DNA of 64,000 bases from CAZEHJ01 sp964512485 (GTDB taxonomy: Bacteria > Bacteroidota > Rhodothermia > Rhodothermales > UBA10348). This document shows, one piece after another, positions 1 to 9,061 of this stretch; position 1 is the first letter of the stretch; each line of letters opens with the position of its first letter. The position numbers and the translations under genes are program-made. The stretch lies in assembly GCA_964512485.1 (NCBI GenBank), contig CAZEHJ010000002.1, positions 1 to 64,000 of the forward strand. The letters are read 5' to 3'. The notes under the pieces were generated by a model. The model did no database searches, was not told the origin of the DNA, and saw only the letters and a program-made list of their open reading frames with translations.

Positions 1-32
1 GGTGAAATCCTTAATCGAAGGAGGTATAGACA

Positions 33-275
33 ATGTCAGTTGAAGTACTCACCAGGTTTTTGGGATGGGCCCTCGTTTATAACATTGGCTTGCTTCTGAT
101 TTTCTTTTCAATGGCCACCCTCTTCAAGGCACCGATTGCGCGCTTGAATGCGAAAATGTTTGGTGTGAGTGAGAAGCAGGCTCGAAATATGATGTTTCGG
201 CTGTTTTATCAGTATCGGATCATGTTCGCATTCTTCATCGTGATCCCGTGGCTCATTCTGGTTACGGTTTGGTAG
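33..275 (+). CDS. Small two-TM membrane protein (DUF6868-like)
   Basis: 80 aa, probably an inner-membrane protein of unknown function. There are two hydrophobic helices, about residues 8-30 and 54-79, separated by a short basic loop containing KMFGVSEKQAR. The layout (GW..N near the first helix, MFG(L/V)SE in the loop, a second helix ending in P-x-L) recalls the DUF6868 type of short two-helix proteins; that assignment is from memory of the family pattern. A strong Shine-Dalgarno AAGGAGGT lies just upstream of the ATG, which fixes the start. The next gene, a glycine-rich membrane peptide, follows on the same strand. Confidence 0.7.
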   Translation: MSVEVLTRFLGWALVYNIGLLLIFFSMATLFKAPIARLNAKMFGVSEKQARNMMFRLFYQYRIMFAFFIVIPWLILVTVW

Positions 276-369
276 TCGCTGGACAAGCCGGTATCGCTTG
301 CTTTCTGGAAGTGATGCCTTCACGCTTTGTGACCCTCACAGGATTGACGCACTTAAAAGGAATATACTC

Positions 370-528
370 ATGCCAAAAGCTGGAAAAGGACTCGCAATGG
401 GACTCGTGATCGGGGTTGCCATGGGAGCTGCACTGGACAACATCGGAGTCGGGATTGCGTTGGGAGTGGCTTTGGGCATCGCTTTCGACAGCCAAGCGAA
501 CAAGAAGGAAGAAGAAGAGGAAGAATGA
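370..528 (+). CDS. Glycine-zipper small membrane protein
   Basis: 52 aa. A single hydrophobic stretch rich in GxxxG/AxxxG spacing (MGLVIGVAMGAALDNIG, then GIALGVALGIAF) is followed by a short acidic tail of six glutamates. Such glycine-zipper peptides pack tightly in membranes and are widespread but uncharacterised. The ATG at 370 is preferred over an in-frame codon at 298 because the extra 24 residues are not hydrophobic and an AAAAGGA ribosome-binding site precedes 370. No partner function can be inferred from the neighbours, which are another small membrane protein and a DinB-family protein. Confidence 0.6.
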   Translation: MPKAGKGLAMGLVIGVAMGAALDNIGVGIALGVALGIAFDSQANKKEEEEEE

Positions 529-651
529 CCCCTATTCAGGGTGGTCGTATCACAAGCGGGAGAGTGCGGATTGCGGAATGCGAAGCACACATGAGACCGT
601 GAGCGCTTTTTTGATTCAAATCAAGCTGCTTTTCTGCACTATCCGAGTCGA

Positions 652-1167
652 ATGTCGATGACCAAGTCCCATTTCATGGATCTGTACCTGCACCAAGAAT
701 GGGCTGACGCCCGGATCTGGAAGGCTGTGCTCGCTTCAGAGAAAGGCCGTTCCGACGAATATGTTCTAAATACACTGATGCATATTCACGAAACGCAGCA
801 GTCCTTTCTTAATGTCTGGTTGGACCGCCCGTTCGAAAGATGGAAGCGCGAGGAAATTGGATCGGTTGACGACGTTTGTGAATGGGCCAGACAGTTTTAC
901 TCCAGCCAAACGGCATTTCTTGAATCGATAAGTGATGCGGAATTGAGTCGTATCACGGTTGTCCCGTGGGCCAAATATTTCGCCAGGTCTCTGGGGCATG
1001 ATCCGGGCGAGACTACGCTGGCCGAAACACTTCACCAAGTTGTCTCGCACAGCATGCATCACCGTGGCCAGGTGGCCCGTCGTTTAAGAGTACTAGAAGG
1101 ATCTCCACCATTGACCGACTACATCGTCTGGTTGTGGTCCGGCAGACCATTGCCTGAATGGACCTGA
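652..1167 (+). CDS. DinB/YfiT-family putative metal-binding protein
   Basis: 171 aa, cytoplasmic. The fold is expected to be the DinB four-helix bundle, which binds a divalent metal through three histidines. The candidate ligands are the His in LMHIHETQ near residue 45 and the pair in SMHHRGQ near residue 138; the latter motif is diagnostic of the family. Family members include thiol S-transferases (BstA, mycothiol-dependent enzymes) and many damage-inducible proteins of unknown activity. Length is typical. There is an alternative ATG two codons downstream. The gene stands alone between two unrelated small genes. Confidence 0.85.
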   Translation: MSMTKSHFMDLYLHQEWADARIWKAVLASEKGRSDEYVLNTLMHIHETQQSFLNVWLDRPFERWKREEIGSVDDVCEWARQFYSSQTAFLESISDAELSRITVVPWAKYFARSLGHDPGETTLAETLHQVVSHSMHHRGQVARRLRVLEGSPPLTDYIVWLWSGRPLPEWT

Positions 1168-1198
1168 TAGATTTATCACACTTGTACTCAGTAAGATT

Positions 1199-1705
1199 AT
1201 GAGAACCAAAGCACCCTGGACTATCGCTCTGATAACATGCCTTGTCGTTTCAGGATGTATGGCAGAGACGGACTCTCCTGAAAATGAAGAACGGGAATGG
1301 ACACTGGATCGTCGGTCCTGGAATCAAGGTGCGTTTGGAGCCATGTCTGAAATGGTCGACTACGGAGTAAAGAGACTGGCATTGAGTGCGGCCCTTCCGC
1401 CAGACGAAATGGATGAAGTTGTGGAGGACGCTCTCGAAATCGCTGCCAGGCACAACGTCGACGTCTTTCGGGAGACCGAGTTTCTGGTGACGGATCTGTT
1501 CTCATCTGAGCTCACGGACGGGAAACACGTTCTGTTCATATGCCACGAATGGACATATCAGGAGTACCTGGAGCTCAAAGCTGACAAGCAGGAGCTGGTG
1601 GAAGCCGGAACGTATGTGGGTGATGAGCGAACAGAAATCGCCCGTCGTTTCGGAAAATTATTGAGCTATCCGGACTCGACTATAACGCGGCTGTTGGCAG
1701 ACTAA
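1199..1705 (+). CDS. Putative lipoprotein of unknown function
   Basis: 168 aa. The N-terminus is a type II signal peptide: basic MRTK, hydrophobic core IALITCLVV, and lipobox VSGC with the modified Cys near residue 20. The mature part is acidic and soluble. The region VLFICHEWTYQEYLELK has no motif I recognise. The protein is probably anchored in the envelope. It follows the DinB gene by about 30 bp on the same strand and converges with the M20 amidohydrolase. Confidence 0.7.
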   Translation: MRTKAPWTIALITCLVVSGCMAETDSPENEEREWTLDRRSWNQGAFGAMSEMVDYGVKRLALSAALPPDEMDEVVEDALEIAARHNVDVFRETEFLVTDLFSSELTDGKHVLFICHEWTYQEYLELKADKQELVEAGTYVGDERTEIARRFGKLLSYPDSTITRLLAD

Positions 1706-1721
1706 GAGGAGGACGCGCGGA

Positions 1722-2996
1722 TCAGGATGGATTGAGCGCATCCAGCATTATAGCTGCCATAGTTCGTGCGCCGACGAATATGGCTTCATCATCCGCCACA
1801 TAGCCAGGACTGTGTGGCATCCCGACCCAACCCTTCGCTTCGTTTGAAACACCAAGGAAAAACATGGTGCCAGGTGTGACATCTTGAAACGAGCCGAAAT
1901 CTTCGCTGAAAGCAGGTACGAACCGCGTTATGGGGATCACGTTATCCTCTCCGAGCACGCCCTTGGCGACTTCTACTGCTCGCGTCGTCACTTCCAGATC
2001 ATTTGTGACCCCATAAATCCACCGATCATACTGAAGAGACACACGAGTTTCCCCGTTTTCCATCGGATTCAGGCTGTCATTCAGAGATTGCACCAGCCGC
2101 TCCCGCACATCGGCGTCTGCAAGCATAACGGTTGACTGTATTCGGCGAGTTGAATTATTGACTCGTGCGGTCCGCTGCATCTGGATGTAAATGGACTCGC
2201 GAGGTACACTGTTGAACGATTCCTCGGGGGACACCGTGCTGTGCGACATGATCGATTCTCGCACATCTGCCGCCACCTCATCAATATTCCCGGATCCGCT
2301 TATCGTTACCGTGAGGCGGTCTCGAGAGCCCATCAATCCACCTGGTGTTGTCGCAACTTGCCCGGTTTGATACGGCGTGGTGTGGTAGGCGAAGATTGCG
2401 TCGGGTTCGAGTGTGCCAAAGACGTCATCTTCGAGCATGGCAATGGCCCCGGTTGCAGATTCCTCCGCAGGCTGAAACAGGAGCATGATCGTTCCGCCAT
2501 ATTTTGATCGAATCGATGTAAATCCTTCTGCGAGGGTTAATCCGATCGTTGTGTGGACATCATGGCCGCATATATGGCGGATGCCGGGTGTTTGTGATCT
2601 GTATGACACAGGATCTGGATCCTGCGATCGGACGGCGTCCATGTCAGCTCGAAATGCAATCGTCCGCTCGCCTGGAAGCATCCCTTTCAGAGTTGCAACG
2701 ACTCCGTAGCCACCGACCCTCTCGCGAACAGACCATCCGAGTAGCTCCAATCTTTGGGTGATGAGGGCGGAGGTTCGTTTCTCCTGACCGGATATCTCCG
2801 GGTTTTGATGGATGTCGTGCCGAACTGCAATCAGTTCGGTCTTCGTATTCTCGGTCGCGTCAGAAAAAGCCTCCAAGGCAGACACATTTTGGCCCCGGAC
2901 ACTGAAAGCTGATACGCTGGCAAGCACTGCGACGAAAATAGTGGCTGCGACTGAGGTCAACGGTGAAGCGGTCGAACCAGGTGGCTTAAAGGTCAT
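1722..2996 (-). CDS. Secreted M20-family amidohydrolase (N-acyl amino acid hydrolase type)
   Basis: 424 aa. A signal peptide (SVAATIFVAVLASVSAFSVRGQ) is followed by an M20D-type peptidase domain. The metal-site motifs are visible: MDAV, then the cysteine ligand in ICGHDVHTT, the acid pair in QPAEESATGA, a histidine in AYHTTP, and SEDFGSF near the C-terminus. Family members cleave N-acyl amino acids or related amides, so the likely role is periplasmic amide hydrolysis. The start at 2996 is chosen because the signal peptide begins there; the frame stays open to 3095 but the extension has no signal character. It is transcribed away from a small membrane protein gene. Confidence 0.85.
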   Translation of the reverse strand: MTFKPPGSTASPLTSVAATIFVAVLASVSAFSVRGQNVSALEAFSDATENTKTELIAVRHDIHQNPEISGQEKRTSALITQRLELLGWSVRERVGGYGVVATLKGMLPGERTIAFRADMDAVRSQDPDPVSYRSQTPGIRHICGHDVHTTIGLTLAEGFTSIRSKYGGTIMLLFQPAEESATGAIAMLEDDVFGTLEPDAIFAYHTTPYQTGQVATTPGGLMGSRDRLTVTISGSGNIDEVAADVRESIMSHSTVSPEESFNSVPRESIYIQMQRTARVNNSTRRIQSTVMLADADVRERLVQSLNDSLNPMENGETRVSLQYDRWIYGVTNDLEVTTRAVEVAKGVLGEDNVIPITRFVPAFSEDFGSFQDVTPGTMFFLGVSNEAKGWVGMPHSPGYVADDEAIFVGARTMAAIMLDALNPS

Positions 2997-3227
2997 ATCT
3001 GTCTGGGACTGGTGACGGTGGTTGAAAGGTACGGTCGATTCGAAGCGGCAGTTACGCATTGACCGCGTCAGAATGAGGGACAAATCAGTGCCCATCAGGT
3101 GTAATCTGGCGCTCTGTATCGAGGTACGACTTCGGATTTCTGGCTCTACCCTTCGGAAACAGCTACATTGAGCGTGAAGGTCGACTAATCTGCCTCACAT
3201 CATCAGAAACTAAGTCTATTCGCGCCC

Positions 3228-3542
3228 GTGTCTCGTTGGAAACCAGCTTTTTTGGCAATCGGACTGCTCGTAATTCCAGTATTTGAGATTACCAGATGGA
3301 TACGTGTGGCAACGGAAGTGCAAGGAGGACAGGCGGCTCGCGTCGCTGCTTACATGGCGCCCCTGCCTGCCGCTCTACAGGATACTACTCTTCACACGTT
3401 CATTCTGCTTGGTTTATCTCTTGCTGCCGTTGCCGTCAGCTTCCGGGGTCTTGATCTGGAGGGCGCAGCGCGCAGCGTCAGTCTTACTCTCCTGACTTTT
3501 TCATCCCTGCTTTCAGGCTGGCTTCTTTTTACGATGATGTAG
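3228..3542 (+). CDS. Small multi-TM membrane protein
   Basis: 104 aa with a GTG start. Three hydrophobic segments lie around residues 8-25 (AFLAIGLLVIPVFEI), 53-70 (FILLGLSLAAVAVSF) and 82-103 (SLTLLTFSSLLSGWLLFTMM). I do not recognise the family. The DUF1080 gene converges from the other strand with only a 9 bp gap. The start is the first start-like codon in the frame, and no strong Shine-Dalgarno is visible. Confidence 0.5.
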   Translation: MSRWKPAFLAIGLLVIPVFEITRWIRVATEVQGGQAARVAAYMAPLPAALQDTTLHTFILLGLSLAAVAVSFRGLDLEGAARSVSLTLLTFSSLLSGWLLFTMM

Positions 3543-3551
3543 ACGCGAGCT

Positions 3552-4274
3552 TCAGTGGTTCTCGATTTCGCGAATGAAAACGTTGCGCCAGCGGATTTCA
3601 CCACCGTGTGTCTGAAGTTGGATGGGCCCCTTTTCGAAGATGGGGATTTCGCGATCGAAGTAGTTTTCCATGACGGCGTCGTCGACGATCATTGCATCAT
3701 TCATGAAGACGGTGACCTTGTTGCCGACCATCAGGATGCGGAAGCTGTTCCACTCCCCAAATGGTCTGTCCATCAATTTCGAGGGATCCTTTCCCGGGGA
3801 TCCTTCGCTGTTGTTCCAAAGTCCGCCTGATCCTTTGTCGGCTCCGATCTCCCATTTTCCACCCTCTTGTGTCGTGTCCCAGATCTGCACCTGGGGGACG
3901 CCGCGAAGATAAATTCCGCTGTCGGCCATGGGAACGGTTTTGTATTCGACCAACAATTCGAAATCGCCGTAGTCTCGGTCGGTAGTCAGAAAAAGTCCAC
4001 TTCCATCGTTGATGAGTTCACCATCCTCGACACTCCAGTGTTGTCGCACGTCTACACGGGTTGCTTCCTTGTGGGCTTCCAGGTCATCTGCTGACATAGC
4101 CCACAGATTTCGTGGATCTTCAGTGCCGTGACCGAACCAGCCCTTGAGATTTTGGCCGTTGAACAACGCGGTGAATCCTTCGGGCGGGATGTTCTGGGCG
4201 GTAACAGAGGTGGGGCCCAACGCGATCGCTGCGAAAACCATGAGGGCGGAAAGGAGGGAAATGGTGCGGTGCAT
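3552..4274 (-). CDS. Secreted DUF1080 protein (3-keto-disaccharide hydrolase-like)
   Basis: 240 aa. Signal peptide MHRTISLLSALMVFAAIALG is followed by one DUF1080 domain, a jelly-roll related to concanavalin A-like folds. Typical features are FTALFNGQNLKGW at the N-terminus, WSVEDGELIN, DFELLVEYK, SGIYLRGVPQVQIWD and the final IRWRNVFIREI. Characterised relatives cleave 3-keto-glycosides without a conventional glycosidase mechanism. The start at 4274 gives a clean signal peptide; a longer frame to 4385 would overlap the upstream gene. The gene lies 35 bp downstream of the LamG-phosphodiesterase gene and is probably co-transcribed with it. Confidence 0.85.
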   Translation of the reverse strand: MHRTISLLSALMVFAAIALGPTSVTAQNIPPEGFTALFNGQNLKGWFGHGTEDPRNLWAMSADDLEAHKEATRVDVRQHWSVEDGELINDGSGLFLTTDRDYGDFELLVEYKTVPMADSGIYLRGVPQVQIWDTTQEGGKWEIGADKGSGGLWNNSEGSPGKDPSKLMDRPFGEWNSFRILMVGNKVTVFMNDAMIVDDAVMENYFDREIPIFEKGPIQLQTHGGEIRWRNVFIREIENH

Positions 4275-4309
4275 GAAGGGTTGAAAGTTTTGGATCGGGT
4301 GAGTGTGAC

Positions 4310-6196
4310 TTAGTCCCGGGTGGAATAATTCAGTTCGAACGTGGACAGGATCAAGTAGTGATCTGATGGGAATCCGGTTGGCCATTCTGACACGAGTCGC
4401 GTCGAGGTATTGTTCAGTCCTGAACCCCTGTAATACATCTGGTCAATTCTGCTTCCGCTTCGGTGGGTGAATCCGGGATTCAAATCAACATCCGGATGCA
4501 GGCTTCGGAATCCATCGGTGAATCCGGCAGCGAGCAGAGTCCGGGCCGCAAGGCTCTCTCCACCGTCTGATTCGGGAACGGCGTTGAAGTCACCCGCGAA
4601 AAGGACCGGAATTGAGTCTGAATCGCCAAATCTGCCTTTGTGGAATTCGAATACACCTGGGAATTGGGCCATGCCATACCAGTTGGACATCGCGTACAGA
4701 TCCTGGGTCTCGCTGATGGCGACCTTGGCCGCTACATTCATAAATGCAGCGTCTTGGGGCACATGCAGCTCTTTGATCGGGAAGCGGCTGAGCACTGAAA
4801 TGTTCGCCCCTTGATTGAGATAATCCCAATCAACTGTCGTTGCGAAGTAGTATCCCAATTCAGCCGCGATGAAATCGCCGGAGGAATAGGTCTCCTGCAT
4901 CATGATGATGTCCGCTTCGTTCCTCCTGATGATCTCGGCGATAGCTATCCTGGAGTCCCAACCATGATCGGGAGTTCTGAAGTGCTTTCCTCCATGGAAA
5001 ATATTCCACGCTCCAGCATTGATAGAGGACCGGCTCTCGGCCAAATCTGGAATGGTCGAGGGGAAATACGCCGAATAGGAATCCAGAACCTCTTCGGGCG
5101 ATAGGACATCATCCCAAATGCCAAGATTGTCTATGTCGAAGTTTGGGGAATGAAGCTGCTCAGCGTCAGCGACTTCTTCAACGGCATCATGGCGAATGAT
5201 CACTTTGCCGTCCTCCAGAGAATAGATTTTCGTCAGGAGTGCGACTTCCATGAAAGTCCTGGCTTGATGCACGGTGTAGGGACTCCGCATCAATTGGGAC
5301 TCGATTTCTTCGATAGGGCTGAAATCGAGCGAATCCAACCTGGATACAAAATCAGAGCGGCCCGACTCCAACAGAGAAGCAGCTTGGTCCACCTTTTTGT
5401 TGAATAGATTTTCTGGATCAACGATCAAATCGATGAATTCATCTGACGCGAGTTCTTCAAGCCCAAAGGCGTTGAATTTGTCGACCATCTCTTGCAGAAG
5501 GGTCGCCCCTGCGTGTATTTGAGATCGTACCGTGTCGATTTGATTTGTCTTTGAACCACTCCACCCAATGACCAGCGGCTCCGAATTATTGAAATCGAAG
5601 CCGGACGAATCATTTACGTGATAGGTCACCCTGTTGGCGCCGTCATAAAAGAGCCGAATTTCAGATTTTCCGCTGTCGTATGTCATCGTGAGCTGATGCC
5701 AACGACCGTCGTTGAGCGGCATGTGTTTTCCATTGTCGCGCTCGTAGGTGATTCGGCGATCGCCTGAACCCATGCTCCACGCCCAGGTCCCATGCGACGA
5801 AAAGAAGGACCATCCAGCATTTTTTTGCGACGAGAGGCTGTTGTCCGGGACGCTCTTCTTGGACATGACCATGAATCGTTCGTCGGAGTCTGCGACCGAA
5901 CGAAGCCAGAATTGGACAGAAAAATCCAGTGCCGTGCCGAACGGCAGAAAGTAGGCGTCGATTGATAGGTGCGATTCTGAACCGCCTGATCCCACGCGCA
6001 GCGCCAGATCATCCAGTCCCTTCACAAATTCAAACACTCCGTCGCGCGAGTCGTCATGTACGGTCCCTTCGAAGGAGTATGCGATCATCGGGTCTGAAAC
6101 GGTCTGGGCGGTAGTCTCCACCGCTGAAACGCTGATTCCGAAGAAGAGAAGCCAGGATAGAATGTGCGTCGAACGGGAGATGAGGTGGGTTGTCAT
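4310..6196 (-). CDS. Secreted LamG-like + endonuclease/exonuclease/phosphatase fusion
   Basis: 628 aa. A signal peptide (residues 1-30) precedes a concanavalin-like LamG_3 domain at about 30-225 (IAYSFEGTVHDDSRDG, then DGRWHQLTMTYDSG and IRLFYDG). A helical linker follows, then a second short LamG remnant (LGIWDDVLSPEEV) near 355. The C-terminal 240 residues are an EEP-superfamily hydrolase with AWNIFHGG, the metal glutamate in IIMMQETY, VLSRFPI, LFAGDFNA and the terminal SDHYLIL. The enzyme probably hydrolyses phosphodiester or phosphomonoester bonds outside the cytoplasm, with the lectin-like domain binding a glycan or surface. The substrate is unknown. It is the first gene of a likely two-gene unit with DUF1080. 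Confidence 0.85.
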   Translation of the reverse strand: MTTHLISRSTHILSWLLFFGISVSAVETTAQTVSDPMIAYSFEGTVHDDSRDGVFEFVKGLDDLALRVGSGGSESHLSIDAYFLPFGTALDFSVQFWLRSVADSDERFMVMSKKSVPDNSLSSQKNAGWSFFSSHGTWAWSMGSGDRRITYERDNGKHMPLNDGRWHQLTMTYDSGKSEIRLFYDGANRVTYHVNDSSGFDFNNSEPLVIGWSGSKTNQIDTVRSQIHAGATLLQEMVDKFNAFGLEELASDEFIDLIVDPENLFNKKVDQAASLLESGRSDFVSRLDSLDFSPIEEIESQLMRSPYTVHQARTFMEVALLTKIYSLEDGKVIIRHDAVEEVADAEQLHSPNFDIDNLGIWDDVLSPEEVLDSYSAYFPSTIPDLAESRSSINAGAWNIFHGGKHFRTPDHGWDSRIAIAEIIRRNEADIIMMQETYSSGDFIAAELGYYFATTVDWDYLNQGANISVLSRFPIKELHVPQDAAFMNVAAKVAISETQDLYAMSNWYGMAQFPGVFEFHKGRFGDSDSIPVLFAGDFNAVPESDGGESLAARTLLAAGFTDGFRSLHPDVDLNPGFTHRSGSRIDQMYYRGSGLNNTSTRLVSEWPTGFPSDHYLILSTFELNYSTRD

Positions 6197-6454
6197 GGAA
6201 TTTGCGTGTTTGACCAGAAACCAACTTGGATCTTCTCATGGATCAGGAGTCTACACCAGGCGGGCATCGGATTCCACATTCGCAGGTGCAATCAGGCTCC
6301 AAGGATTTACGCCGTTCAGTGCCGGACAAATGGACGGGCGATCAACGAGACTGGTTGAGATGAATCGAATCGATTACTTTCTGGTAACAGAATGGATGTT
6401 CGCCTCAACTCCACCAGCGGATGTTCAATCTTCACGTCTATCCGGTTTGCCGAC

Positions 6455-6751
6455 ATGAAAACTACATTGGCTGCTGCCCTCATCGTTCTTCTGGCGGGAT
6501 GCTCCTCCTCATTTTTTTCCAGGCAAGAAATCGACTGCCCCGAGGCAGACAAGATTCAATTGCAGATCGATGCCATCAGTGATTCAGAAAACATCACGAC
6601 GGAAACTGATCTAAAAAACATTGTCGGAAACTCAGGCCGCCTTGCATCGCTCCGAGAGGAGTTGGAACTGGCGAAAAAGGAGTGCTGGAAAACACATGGG
6701 ATTGAGGAGGATGAGGTGGAGACGGACGAGAATCAGTCGGATGAAGGATGA
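6455..6751 (+). CDS. Small putative lipoprotein
   Basis: 98 aa. The start at 6455 gives a textbook lipoprotein signal, MKTTLAAALIVLLAGCSSS, with the lipidated Cys at about residue 16. The mature part is short, charged and ends in an acidic tail (EEDEVETDENQSDEG). It contains one Cys in DCPEADK and one in KKECWK that could pair. I do not recognise the family. A 66 bp gap separates it from the HXXEE membrane protein. The 258 bp upstream gap (6197-6454) shows no further gene that I can support. Confidence 0.6.
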   Translation: MKTTLAAALIVLLAGCSSSFFSRQEIDCPEADKIQLQIDAISDSENITTETDLKNIVGNSGRLASLREELELAKKECWKTHGIEEDEVETDENQSDEG

Positions 6752-6817
6752 GGCATCCGGGAGGTTGTCTCGTTTCAACCGATTGAATGGAAGCAAAATC
6801 ACCATCGATCTTTTCGT

Positions 6818-7345
6818 ATGCAGAGTCTACTTCCAAGCCTAGTCGTCCTCGGAACTGCCGCGTGTGTTTCTATCTGGCTGACAATCAGCCGGGATTATAG
6901 ACAGGTGGACTCCGCCACCGGTGGTGAGACTATGACCTGGTTCGCTATTGCCACCGGCACGCAGATCATTCATTTTCTGGAAGAATACCTTACGGGCTTT
7001 CCCCGTTCGCTTGCAGAGGTATTTGGGTTGGATCCAATGTCAGATATGTTTTTTCTGGTGTTCAACTTGAGTTGGATGGCGGTGTGGGTCTGGTCGGTGT
7101 TCAATCTGGAAAAAAGCAGTTTTGCCGTCTTTTCGGCGTGGTTTCTTTCAATTGCGGGCTTAGCGAACGCGTTTTTACATCCTATGTTGGCTTTGGCCTC
7201 GTTCTCCTACTTTCCGGGAGTTATTACTTCTTCGTTCGTCGGCGGGGCTTGTTTTATGTTGGGTCGAAAACTGAACGAGATCGGAAATGAAAGCGGCAGA
7301 AGAGAAGCATGGCGGAATGCGGTCGAGTCCAGACGAGATGAATAA
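6818..7345 (+). CDS. HXXEE-domain membrane protein
   Basis: 175 aa with five or so hydrophobic segments. The family signature is visible as HFLEEYLTGFP near residue 51, followed by NAFLHPMLALASFSYFPG, which is typical of HXXEE proteins. Function is unknown; the conserved His and two Glu in a membrane segment suggest a metal or catalytic site. The gene overlaps the next small membrane gene by 8 bp through ATGAATAA, which points to translational coupling. Confidence 0.75.
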   Translation: MQSLLPSLVVLGTAACVSIWLTISRDYRQVDSATGGETMTWFAIATGTQIIHFLEEYLTGFPRSLAEVFGLDPMSDMFFLVFNLSWMAVWVWSVFNLEKSSFAVFSAWFLSIAGLANAFLHPMLALASFSYFPGVITSSFVGGACFMLGRKLNEIGNESGRREAWRNAVESRRDE

Positions 7346-7526
7346 ACTGAAGAAGCACGCTCGACGATCGGGACTGTTGGTTCTGGCAGGTGTCATACTC
7401 GTGGTCGTAGTTGGGTACGTAGAAGATGATCCGATCATTGCTCCGTTCATCATGATCGTGGTTGGACTTGGGTGGTTTATCAGAACAAAGGTGCGGATGC
7501 GGTCATTGGAACCCGCTCCCAGGTAG
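7338..7526 (+). CDS. Small membrane protein coupled to the HXXEE gene
   Basis: 62 aa. After a basic N-terminus (MNKLKKHARRSG) come two closely spaced hydrophobic segments, LLVLAGVILVVVVGYV and IIAPFIMIVVGLGWFI. The ATG at 7338 overlaps the stop of the HXXEE gene. An in-frame ATG at 7287 would extend the overlap to 59 bp, so I prefer 7338. I do not recognise the family; the coupling suggests it works with, or stabilises, the HXXEE protein. Confidence 0.5.
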   Translation: MNKLKKHARRSGLLVLAGVILVVVVGYVEDDPIIAPFIMIVVGLGWFIRTKVRMRSLEPAPR

Positions 7527-7646
7527 TAGGCTGACATTGAAAGAATGAGGGCGAACAACCACATCAGCCAACCGTAAGGCAGTTCGCTCGTCGTCAATCG
7601 CGAAGACGGGTCGTCATCCACTTGATCGGAAATCTGAGGTTAGAGC

Positions 7647-8195
7647 ATGTCTCAGCCGTCGAAACCAGCATCGCTGAGCAACCGGGTCCTCGCTTTTGGC
7701 TATGACTATCTGCTCATATCTGCGTACCTGATTGCGCTTGGGTTGGTCACTATTGTGGTCATGAAAAATGTGGATGCAGAGGTATGGGATTCGTTTTTCA
7801 GCAGCCCGCTTCGGTCGGACCTCGTCGCATTTCTGGTCAGCGTGTTGCCCGTCGCCCTTTATTTCGCTCGGATGGAGAGTTCAGAAAAGCAGGCGTCATG
7901 GGGTAAAACACGGCGGCAGTTGAAAGTCATGAACGCGAATGGAGAGCGCCTCTCATTTGGGACAGCGCTGATTCGGTCATTTCTGAAACTATTGCCCTGG
8001 CAGATAGCTCACACATGCCTGTTCAATATTCCTGACTGGCCGATGAATCCGGGTACACCACCAACATGGGTAATGGTTGGACTATCCCTGGTTTGGATTA
8101 TTGTCCTGGGATATGCATTGTCAATTGCCGCGCGGCGTAGCCGGCAATCGATCTACGATCAAATTCTCAGGATTCAGGTAGTTGAAACGGCCTGA
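7647..8195 (+). CDS. RDD-family membrane protein
   Basis: 182 aa. The start of the RDD domain is seen as SLSNRVLAFGYDYLLI (Arg and Asp of the signature), with hydrophobic segments near residues 16-36, 50-68 and 140-160. The central SWGKTRRQLKVMNANGERLSFGTALIRSFLK matches the cytosolic linker common to RDD proteins. Members are poorly characterised and some affect ion transport. Its 3' end overlaps the convergent alpha/beta hydrolase gene by 22 bp. Confidence 0.8.
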   Translation: MSQPSKPASLSNRVLAFGYDYLLISAYLIALGLVTIVVMKNVDAEVWDSFFSSPLRSDLVAFLVSVLPVALYFARMESSEKQASWGKTRRQLKVMNANGERLSFGTALIRSFLKLLPWQIAHTCLFNIPDWPMNPGTPPTWVMVGLSLVWIIVLGYALSIAARRSRQSIYDQILRIQVVETA

Positions 8196-9061
8196 TTGAC
8201 AATCCAATCGACGATACAACGGTGTCTGTGTTGATCAAGAACATGGCCTCCCGGTTTCCTGACGTGGGTTATTTCAGTTTCTGATACACCCTCAACAACC
8301 CGGTCGGCATCTTTGGAATACGGGTCTTCTTTTCCAGAAACGATTAGTGTGGGTCTTGGTCCGATGGATTCCAACAGGTCTTTCGTCTCGATCTGTTCTA
8401 CGATTCCGGGCACGACCTCAAACATGTTGATTCCGGTCCCTTCTCGCATACGTTTCTCGAAGCTACAGACGGCCCCACTGATGGCGGCGAAGTCGCATCG
8501 TGAATCAACCGCTGCCAGATACATGGCCAACAAACCCCCGTATGAATGTCCAGCCACTCCCAAGCGGCCATAGCTGTCATTGGTTATCTCTGTCAGGACG
8601 GAAAGTGCTCGCTGGGCATCATCCAGGCACTTCCGCATCAGGAAGTCACCGTTTACCAGGCGGTAGGTTAACGCGTTGTAGTGTTGGAGCCAGTCATTTT
8701 CATGTGGGATGACGCCATCTGTCTGGGCTCGCCTGTCCTCGAAAGTGATGGCATCGGGGGCAAGCACTGCGATTCCCCTTTTTGCCAGGGCGGGTCCGAA
8801 AGCCTGGTATGGATCACCAGCATCGCCAGCCACTTCGCTCTTGCCCAGATGGAATTCTCCGTTGTGTTGATGAAATACGACGACTCCTCCTCTGACCTGA
8901 ACGTGATTTGGGGTCAGCAAAATGGCCGGAATTGCATCCCTTTCGAGCCCTGCATAGCTGATGCGGGTCGTCGAATAATCGCCCTGAGAGACTGGTTCAT
9001 CGGCTTGATGATCGACATGAGATGGCTGTGCCAATCCCAGATATGAGCGCAGAGTTATCAT
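8174..9061 (-). CDS. Alpha/beta hydrolase, dienelactone-hydrolase/acyl-esterase type
   Basis: 295 aa with no signal peptide, so probably cytoplasmic. The fold is shown by VVVFHQHNGEF (oxyanion region), the nucleophile elbow GVAGHSYGGLLAMY near residue 170, the acid in SGKEDPYSKDADR near 245, and the catalytic His in PGGHVLDQH near 275. The product is an esterase or related hydrolase of unknown substrate. It converges with the RDD gene, and the 282 bp upstream gap (9062-9343) carries no gene I can support. Confidence 0.8.
   Translation of the reverse strand: MITLRSYLGLAQPSHVDHQADEPVSQGDYSTTRISYAGLERDAIPAILLTPNHVQVRGGVVVFHQHNGEFHLGKSEVAGDAGDPYQAFGPALAKRGIAVLAPDAITFEDRRAQTDGVIPHENDWLQHYNALTYRLVNGDFLMRKCLDDAQRALSVLTEITNDSYGRLGVAGHSYGGLLAMYLAAVDSRCDFAAISGAVCSFEKRMREGTGINMFEVVPGIVEQIETKDLLESIGPRPTLIVSGKEDPYSKDADRVVEGVSETEITHVRKPGGHVLDQHRHRCIVDWIVNQAVSTT

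Noticed and set aside
7175..7621. 148-codon minus-strand frame beginning with a hydrophobic segment
   Set aside because: Only its first 40 residues look protein-like and the rest is antisense to the small membrane and HXXEE genes; it has a GTG start with no ribosome-binding site.
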